64,000 nucleotides of DNA from Mariniphaga sp963747515 (GTDB lineage Bacteria; Bacteroidota; Bacteroidia; Bacteroidales; Prolixibacteraceae). Position numbers and translations under genes: made by a program. Positions within the stretch are counted from its first letter, which is position 1; every line of letters begins with the position of its first letter. The stretch lies in contig CAVVFN010000008.1 in assembly GCA_963747515.1 (NCBI GenBank), forward strand, positions 1 through 64,000. The letters are read 5' to 3'. Shown piece by piece: positions 55,346 to 64,000 of this stretch. Below the pieces are notes generated by a model. The model was not told the DNA's origin. It did not search any database and worked only from the letters and a program-made list of their open reading frames with translations.

Positions 55346-55704
55346 TTTCCCGTATCGGGACACTTTGCTATTGACTTGTATTGAAAAAAGGCGGAAATTG
55401 CAGGTATATTGACAATTGGCACGATTTTTAAGCAATATACCAAAAATCGAACTATGGTGAAGACTCTACGTTTAAACTTTTTAAATAAATCACTTACCCG
55501 CGGCTTTGGGTACAATTCCGGTGCAAAATGCCCCGGAATTTTGTGCATTAACCATTAACAAACCCTTAAAATCAAACTGTATGAAAAAAACCGGATAACA
55601 GCATCGCATTAAATCAAACCCTTTCTGATTTCTGAAATTCACCCTTCCATTAATCGCATTCACGTTTATAAAATCATTGATTTTAATTTTAACCAGATAC
55701 GATT
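55346..55704. other. Leader region of the giant surface protein gene
   Basis: No ORF of note. It contains AATTCCGG-11 nt-CCGGAATT at 55514-55540, a hairpin that may terminate upstream transcripts or lie in a 5' UTR. AT-rich sequence follows to the ATG at 55705. Confidence 0.5.
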
Positions 55705-58700
55705 ATGGAAACAAAATCTTTACTTCGAACGAAGCGCAGCCTCTGGCTGCCAATTCTGGCACTGCTGCTTTTATTGGGCAGCATTGTCAATGCACAGACG
55801 GTGAGCACCGACAAGGCAGATTACGCGCCCGGTGAAACCGTTTACATTACTGGTACCGGCTTCTGGCCCGGTGAGGAGGTAGAACTTTTTATTGAGCACA
55901 TTGAACCCAATCTGCCCGACCCCTGGCATACACACGATGTATGGGCAGTGTATGCCGATACAAGCGGGAATTTTTATTCCTCGTGGTATGTGGAAGACCA
56001 GGAACTGAATACGACACTTTACCTGACGGCCGTGGGGATGGTTTCGGGATTGGAAGCGTGGACGGTGTTTACGGATGGGAGTGAACCAAAAATTGTTGGT
56101 ATTTCCTCCCCCAGTGGATCTTATGGAGATATTGTAACAATCACTTTAAATCAAGAAGCAACATCAATCAGCTCTGTTTATTTTGGTACTTATGCGGCTA
56201 CTTCTGTCACTTTTCCTTCACCTGATAATAAGACCATTACAGTAACCGTTCCTAATGGCTCTGGATCTGTTGATGTAACAGTAAACGGATATTGGGATAA
56301 AAATGGAACAACCAACACTTTTACTGATAGTTTTAAAGACCAATTCAGTATTGGTTGTTCACCACCTTCAATTACTTCACATCCTTCCACAACAGATCAA
56401 TCTCTTTGTTTAAACAATACTGCCACTGAACTTTCTGTAACAGCTAACAAAATTCCCCCATGACATATCAGTGGTATAGTAATACCACACAATCCAACAG
56501 TGGAGGAACCCCAATAGATGGGGCAACCAGTTCAACAAATACACCAGCAACATCAAATGCAGGAACAACCTATTATTATTGTGTTGTTACAAATTCTTGC
56601 GGTTCAATATCAAGCAGTGTATCAGGTGCCATTATCGTTAATAACGTACCTGAGTTAAGCATAAATGATGTATTAGTCAATGAAAATGATGGGACGGCGC
56701 AATTTACCGCGAGCCTTTCACAAGCAATCCCATGTGATGTTACATTTGATGTGGCCACTTCGGATAATACAGCACTGGCAGGAAGCGACTATACAGGCAT
56801 AACAACGACACAATATACCAATCCGGAGGAAGCACTTCTGTACCAATCAATGTAAGCATAACAGATGATGCAGTTCTTGAAGGAGATGAGATGTTCTATG
56901 TTAATTTGACGAATGCAGTGAATGCGACGATTGGGGATGGAGAAGGTGAAGGGACAATCGCCGACGATCGTAGGCCGCTATACTAACTATCCATCGAAAC
57001 GAACACTCGGCCGGCTACCCTTCCAACAACCGACAACTGACAGTAACCCATTACACGTCCAACACGGCAATATTAATACAGCTAAAAATTACACTGTAAC
57101 GGGTACACCTGGACATGATGATACCTATATAGCCTTAACCGTTACTATTCCGGTCAAACCACCCGAACCAACCACTAACCTTGATTTAACAATGATAGAC
57201 GGTAAAATCATGAAAAGCGAATAAACACATATCCCTCCATTAGCCCCAGTGACAGCTAGTTAACCCCGGGTTCCACTCGCTACCCCACTCGATCCAACCG
57301 CTACAATCACCGACCAAAACTATCCAACGCTATCCATCACTACGCAACGATAACCCGCCGAGTACGGAGACAGACAACGGAAAGTTCGCCGAACCTCGGT
57401 CATGCCAAGGCAGATATAGATTACAATATAACCTGCAATGTAACAGGTTCGGCTGACCATAGTGAATAATCTGGTACATTAACAGTCTTAGTCCAAACCT
57501 CGCCCACGAAAGTACCGCTGACATAGAATTACCTGTGAAAAGTGATTAAACGGCTAGCGAGAGACGGGCCTCTTTTAGATCCAGTGACCTCCATTACACC
57601 TTGTGAGCCACGGTTTATTCTACCTTCCACACTCCCTACTACAGACGCCGCCAAACAATTCATCGCAGCAAAAATCATTACGCGCCAGCACAACCCTCCT
57701 GCACCGTCCGACAAACACCAACTCAGAGTAACTCGGCCCAACCGAACAGATTTATAGTACACAAAAAACTCGCAATGGCAACACTTCGGGAACACTAATG
57801 ATAATAATCCTGAATTTTACGGTCCTGGTAAAATCATGGCTACCAAAAATACAGCGGCGATTGATAAACCAACGATCGAAAACTATGAATCTGTAAACCG
57901 AACAATCGCCTATAGTACCGCTGGCGACCCTCAGGTCAATTGAGCCGCCGGTCTCTCTGGTACCCACACAAGAGCCTACGGTGACGTGCGCCCACAATCC
58001 ATTGGCGACAACAACCATCCCTCCGCTCAATCTCCCGACAACGGAAAGTTCAGAGAAACAAGGTCAACCCTGACGATGTCAAAACAGTTACATCTTAAAA
58101 TGGAAATGGTTCGGAAATAATCGTTACCGCTATACCTCATGATCCCTTAATTTCATTATCCTGTTGGGTTAACAACCTCTCTCACGAAACTACCGGTGAC
58201 AGAGAATTAAACTCTGGAGATCGATCAATATCTTGACGTTGCTCAGGCCTTTATCATTGCAAGGGACTCCAATACTACTCTTGGTGCCCCGGTTACTCTA
58301 CGTTCAAAACCCCCTACTATCCTATGCGTCCCACACAATAAATCGCCGACAACAACCATCCCTCCACACAATAACCCGACAACGGAAAGTTCAGAGAAAC
58401 AAGTTCAACCGTGGGATGTCAAAACAGTCAGAACTTAAAAACTAATCTGGTCTGCAATATATCGGGTTCAGTAAACTCTATTAATGGCTATTGTGAATAA
58501 TCTGGTGGGGTTAACAACCTCTATATGAAACTACCGGTGATAGAGAATTACCGTCTATAGATCGATCAAATGGTGAAAGCGACGCAGCCCTTAACTATAC
58601 CTTGTCATCCATTACTTATAGTGGGTGCCAGGTTAATTACCGTTACAATCTCCATGCAACAGTTAGAAACACCGACGATCGCTTCACACCACGATCCGTC

Positions 58701-61700
58701 TCCTCAAACTATCAACAAGCGACTGAACACAGCAACACAGGCCAACCCAGAGTATGTCAATACAGTCAAGCTAAAATATAAAGTTTTCGGCTACAATATA
58801 ACAGGACCAGATCAATTAGCGGTGACTGTAATAATTTATCCGGTACTAATAAAAGCTTCCCTGGAGAAACTGGCGCTCCAAAATATAAATCTGTGAACCG
58901 ATAAAACGCTCATCGAAACGCTGGCCCCGTTAACGTTAAGTTACCCTCCGTTAAATCTGGTGACCAGCCTGTAAGTTACGGTTACAATCTCCTACTATCC
59001 TAAGCGTCACACAAAACATCGCCGTAACTGAACACTCCGCCGCTGCAACCGCTGACAAGGCAGATGAAACAGCAGATAACTGAAAGCCGGCAGTTATTAA
59101 AAAGCCAGCGCATACAGTGAAACCTGACCGTGTAACCCTTTCGACTACAACTCGTCATGATCCTGCTCCGTTATACGCCTGTGTTACAATACTGCCACCA
59201 GAAATTAACCCGAGAACTAAAATACCACTCTTGGATGATACAAAACTGTAAAGCGAACAATCGGCTACATTACCGCTGGTGACCCTTAGATTAGTCTGTT
59301 TGCCACGCACGATACTATCGTTACAACCCTCGATGCTCACGTTACGATACCCGCCATTGCCGCAAATGAACACTCGGCCGCTGCAAACGCTAACAACGCA
59401 GATGACACAGCCGATAACTGCAAGCCGGCAGTTGTTAAGACCGACCCAGCATATAATGAAACCGTTACGGCTAACCCTGAGATGGCTAGACTACATTAGG
59501 TGGTACTTATAATAAATTATCTGGTAAAGTACCGATACTATTTATCGAACCTAGAGCGATCATTCATGTCTGGGAAATGGAGAAATCGTTATCTTTAAAG
59601 TGGTCAAAAGGATATCTTGTCACTGGCATGCAACACTGCTTGTGACCCTCAAGTTAATCTTTATAACCCCCTAGGTTCAAGCGTTAAAATCACCCACCGT
59701 GACATAGCAACACTCTCCAGCTGAACAAACCAACAAGGGACTGCTCAAAGTAACGCCGACCAACCCTTCAGATTAAAACAGTGCAATCCCTCACATTGTA
59801 ATCCGTTCATCTCTAACTGTGTAACCGGTTCAGCTAATCCTGCATAACCCCATACTGCAATAATCCTTGGTGTTAAGATCCTGCCACCAGAAATTAACCC
59901 GAGATCTAAAATACCACTCTTGGATGATACAAATCTGTAAACCGAACAATCGCCTACATTACCGCTGGTGACCCTCAGGTTAATTTAGCCGCAACTCTCT
60001 CTGGTTCCCACACAATATCCTACCGTTCCGCTCGCCAACAATAACTGGGTAAAAATCAATACCTGGCAGCAAAACCTTCCCTGAACAGCCAGCCCACAAC
60101 AAATAATTCCAAGTCGGCAGGTGCAAACACAGAGATATAAAAAAGTTATCGCGTACGGTGTAACCTGTCAGCTGATATAGTGATTTATCTGGTACAGTAA
60201 CAGTTATGGTTAAAATACTGCTACCATAAATTAACCCGAGATCTAAAATACAACTCTTGGATGATACAAATCTGTAAACCGAAGAATCGGTTACATTCCC
60301 GCTGGTGACCCTCAGGTCAATTTACCCGCCGGTCTCTCTGGTTCCCTCACTAGAGCCTACGGTGACGTGGGCCCACGATCCCTTGCCTCCAATGACCTCG
60401 TTAACCCCCTAAAACGGACAGTGAACAGTAAGCAGCCCAACCTTCCCGGTAATAAAACAGAAACAGCCAGATATGAAACCGGTTATGGCATACCTTGTAA
60501 CCACTACACCTAAACATCCTGATCTGTAAAATGCATTGTGAGATAATCTTAAAATCCTGGCTACCGGGAGAACCACAACAACGATGGAAAGCGAATAGAT
60601 GGTTAAATTCACGCTGGCCACCAAAAGGTTATCGTACCCTGGCTTACTCTACGGCCCATGCTCCGCCATCGCTATAGGTGCCAACCACCATGCTACCATA
60701 ATAATCATCGCTGAAAATGGTGACGCGGCTATTGAACCTTCCGACCGCTGACACGTCACATGAACTTACTGAAACCCGACAGATCACAATAAAGCAATAG
60801 CTCACAGCGGAACCTGTTCCGGTAATAGCTTTCAATATAATAGTTTAGGATACAGTACTTGAAGAATCCTCTTCGCTAAACTATCCTTATCATATATTTA
60901 CTGGCGAAAGAAAAGTTAACTCTGGAATGCCGGTAAACGGTAATTCAAATACTGGCCTCCATTACAGCGGTTAACCTTCCGGTTACCCCCGTTACCACTC
61001 TTGATCCTAAGGTTACTCTCGCTGACACTCACGATGCTACAGTAACAATCGCCGCCGACAACCAGGCGGCTGCATAAATCTCTGCCAACTGACAGACCAC
61101 AGTAATTCACCCCAACCCGACAGAGTTAAAAAATAAATAGGTCAAAACCGAAATGGTTAGTCCAGATCTGGCGAACACTATACTCCGTTAGCCTATACTG
61201 TGTGATGCCTAGCTTGCGAAATTACCTCTACTTACAATCTACCCTGGCGCGATAATTGAAATCTTTAATGTGATGATAATCGATATTTTAACACTGGCCT
61301 CCATTACAACTATTAACCTGCCGGTTACTCCGGTGCCACCCACTGACCCACCGTTAAAACTGCCTACCATCCTAGATGCTAACATTATAATTCCCGACGA
61401 ACAACAGCCGGCCGATCAATCTCCCCAAAAGAGAAAGCTCCCAGTAACCCAGCCGAACCCGGACGATGCAAAGTAACTCAGTGCAAACAAGGAAATCTTA
61501 TTAGCTTTATCTCGTAATGTCTAACCTGCACATTCCGCACTGTGACAACCATATTGCATTAACCAGTACTATCATTGTTCTACCTGTCGACGCTAACTCA
61601 ACCCTTGAAATCCATGTAATCGATATTTCAACACTGGCCTCCAATAAAACGGTTAACCTTCCGGTTACCCCCGTTACCGCTCTTGATCCTAAGGTTACTC

Positions 61701-64000
61701 TCGCTGACACTCACGATGCTACAGTAACAATCGCCGCAGACAACCTGGCGGCTGCATAAATCTCCGCCAACGAAACGCCACTGTTACTCAGTCCAACCCC
61801 GGAGATTTCAAAACAGTTATAGCCCACAAGATAATCATATCGTCAAAGCCTAGTGAGTAATAGATTCCGCTACCCTGATCGTCACAATCCTGCATGATCA
61901 GAAACACTGATAATCTTGATTGACCGGAGAACGGGAAATCAATGATGTAAAGGGAATAAATGGTTAACGTCACGATGGCGATCAAAAGATTATCGTACCC
62001 TGGCTTACTCTACGGCTAATGCTCCGCCTATTACTATAGTTGCCAACCACCATGCTACCATTACAATCACCGCTGAAAACGTTCCCGCGGTATCCATAGC
62101 TTCCGACAATGAACCGTCTACTGAACCTCAGGCCAACCCAGCGGACGCAATAACTGAGACAGATCAGAAAGAAATTGGTTCGGTAATACTTTACAATATA
62201 ATAGTTTAGGATACAGTACTTGAAGACTACTCTCCGTTGTAACTTCCGGTTCCAATGATGGACCGCGGAACTACAACTCCCTCTGTAAAGCGGTGAAAGG
62301 TAAATCGTTTCACTGGATCATTAAAAGCTAATCATCCCCATGGTCCCCTTTGCGCCACGTGCCACGCTACTTACTCTGGGGCCGACGTATCGCCGCCAGA
62401 TAAAATAGCGCTGAATACCATCCCTCCCCTCTCCTTAACTGCCCGAGAACACACAGCTCATGGAAATTCCGCCAAGGCGGGAGAAGAGAAAACAGTTACA
62501 GCCCACAAGATAATCGTACCGTCAAAGCCTAGAGATTACAACTCGGCTACCCCTGATGGTGACAATCCTGCATAAACCAGTACTATTATTGTTGTACCTG
62601 TGGACGCTAACGCGACTGTTGAACCTAATGAAAATGTTAATATTACTTTGGCAAACTTAAATGCTGGGGATAATAACATTTCAATAGATTTAGAAAATAA
62701 TGCCGCAATTGTAACAATTGTTGATAATGATGTTGCAAGTTTATCTATTGATGATGTTAACGTTACAGAAAACATCTTAAATGGTACTGCAGTATTCACT
62801 GTAACTCTTAACAATGCTGTCCAGAACGACTTCACCGTGAGCTATACCACTATTGAAGGGACAGCGCTTGAACCTGAGGATTATACTTAACCAGTGGCAT
62901 TCTTACGTTTGGTGGAACAAATCCATTAACACAAACCATCTCCGTTACGATTATCAATGAACTCATCATTGAGCCATCGGAATATTTTACAGTGGATTTG
63001 AGTAACCTGGTATCAAACGGACAGAATATAACTATCAGTGATAATCAGGGACAAGGAGAAATTGTCAATGATGATGTACCAACTATTACCTGTCCGGGAG
63101 ATATAGTACAGGGAACTGACGATGATGATTGCAATACTGAAGTCACAATACCATATCAGGTGTTTGATACCAACTGGCCAACAGCCAGATTAAAGTGGAC
63201 CATGACGGGTGCAATGAATGATTCCGGTGATGGGCAGATTGGCAATTATACATTTGGGTTAGGTGAAACAACTATTACCTATGAGGCTTATGATGACATC
63301 AGTACAAATTATGCATCCTGCAGTTTTAAAGTGACTGTAATAGACGATGTACCACCAGTATGGCTCACTTCTGCAGGTAATCTTGATCGCTCAGTTTACT
63401 GCGGACAAATTACTCTGTTGAATGCTGCACAGGAACTTGCTCCGGAAGCAAAAGACAATTGCAGTGGTGTAGATTACATCAAAATATCCGGGGTATTTGT
63501 TCCGGGAGGTCCAAATGGCGCAGGAACCTATACCAACACATGGATAGCAACAGATGCATCCGGTAACATCTCATCTGTGTTCACTCAAACCATTACCGTA
63601 TTGGGTGTTACTATTGATGCCTCCGCCAGCAGTCAGGCAACTTTAATTGATTTAATTACTAATTTGAGTGGTGTTGTTACACTTAGTGCCACTGTAACTG
63701 ATGCAAACGATGCATTACTTTCAGGTGTTTACGTGAAATTCGAATTGGTGTTGTTTGATGAGCTTGGGATTGAAGAAGTAGTATGGGAAGATGATACTGA
63801 AACTGTTGACGGAATCGCCGAAGTTACAGTATCTGGTCTTGCTGTAAATCTTTACCAGGTAAGGGTAACTGCAGGTTCAGGATGTGATGAAGATGTTGCA
63901 TACCTTTCTGTTGCAGATCCATCAGCAGGTTTCGTAACCGGCGGTGGTTGGATAAACTCTCCTGAAGGTGCACTTGTTGGAACAACCATAGTTGGTAAAG
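55705..64000 (+). CDS. Giant secreted Calx-beta/HYR-domain surface protein (3' end outside window), frames broken in repeats
   Basis: Starts with signal peptide SLWLPILALLLLLGSIVNAQ. An Ig-like domain follows, DKADYAPGETVYITGTGFWP, with an IPT/TIG-like segment SPSGSYGDIVTITL and an Ig-like YQWYSNTTQSNSGGT...YYCVVTN. From 56.65 kb Calx-beta repeats begin (LSINDVLVNENDGTAQFTAS). Between about 56.9 and 62.56 kb the reading frame is destroyed. It reappears as Calx-beta (ITLANLNAGDNNISIDLENN, ASLSIDDVNVTENILNGTAV). From 62.9 kb to the window end it is open, with an HYR domain (ITCPGDIVQGTDDDDCNTEV) and VTGGGWINSPEGA. Likely exported to the cell surface by type IX or another route and used in adhesion; the C-terminus is not visible. 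Confidence 0.8.
56900..62560 (+). repeat. Degenerate tandem Calx-beta coding repeats, period about 340 bp
   Basis: Recurring landmarks: ACTACCGGTGA.AGAGAATTA near 57505, 58186 and 58526; CCACTCTTGGATGATACAAA near 59220, 59910 and 60250; CTTGATCCTAAGGTTACTCT near 61000 and 61680. Spacings are about 335-345 bp or twice that, i.e. about 113 codons, the size of one Calx-beta repeat; about 16 units. No frame stays open for more than about 100 codons, yet patches read ATVTIAADN-like. Confidence 0.75.

Overview
The window reads as a chromosomal segment of a Bacteroidota bacterium, most likely an environmental Marinilabiliales/Prolixibacteraceae-type lineage. The support is the gene families present (GxxExxY, DUF6266, HYC_CC_PP, Wzi-like, Calx-beta/HYR surface proteins), lipoproteins with an 'SC' lipobox, and one good TAnnTTTG-type promoter. 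No rRNA or tRNA gene was recognised.

Layout. (1) 0-13.3 kb, minus strand: a surface-polysaccharide cluster (Wzy polymerase, GT4 glycosyltransferase, sulfotransferase, Wzx flippase, KdsB, DRE-TIM aldolase fusion) fed by a PAPS module (cysN/C, cysD, cysC, cysQ). It points to a sulfated, possibly Kdo-containing glycan. Almost every gene here is split by frameshifts, which looks more like uncorrected long-read errors than decay. (2) 13.5-23.2 kb: a scrambled paralogue region with two and a half copies of a UDP-sugar dehydrogenase, one full and two truncated GxxExxY genes, a UDP-glucuronate epimerase, an AAA ATPase/PD-(D/E)XK nuclease pair, GIY-YIG and DUF4160/DUF2442 genes. (3) 23.6-36.6 kb: large intergenic arrays of short repeats separating a broken YoeB toxin and its antitoxin, an AhpD-like protein, a WecA/MraY-type transferase, a Wzi-like protein and a hybrid histidine kinase. 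(4) 36.6-47.9 kb: a PAP2 phosphatase, a five-gene copper/metal operon (Met-rich lipoprotein, CopB ATPase, methyltransferase, Spy-like, SHOCT) with a palindrome upstream, an MFS transporter, cytochrome c, an NhaP antiporter and a plus-strand metal trio (HYC_CC_PP, His/Met-rich lipoprotein, HMA protein). (5) 49-53 kb: DUF6266, then an HTH protein 20 bp upstream of a prokaryotic Argonaute that lacks the catalytic PIWI residues. (6) 53.6-64 kb: two lipoproteins and a giant secreted Calx-beta/HYR protein running off the end.

The most notable signals are two. First, the two-gene HTH-pAgo unit at 49.8-53.0 kb is a candidate undescribed defence system. Second, a mosaic of four short repeat modules (GGTTCGAAA, TTTTAGTG, TTTATGTGG/TTCATTTTG and CTTCGGT/CTTCCGT) lies in one orientation between genes over about 32 kb. 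A related block has also entered the coding sequence of both UDP-sugar dehydrogenase copies, where it is translated as a roughly 60-residue linker and differs by exactly two 9-bp units between copies.
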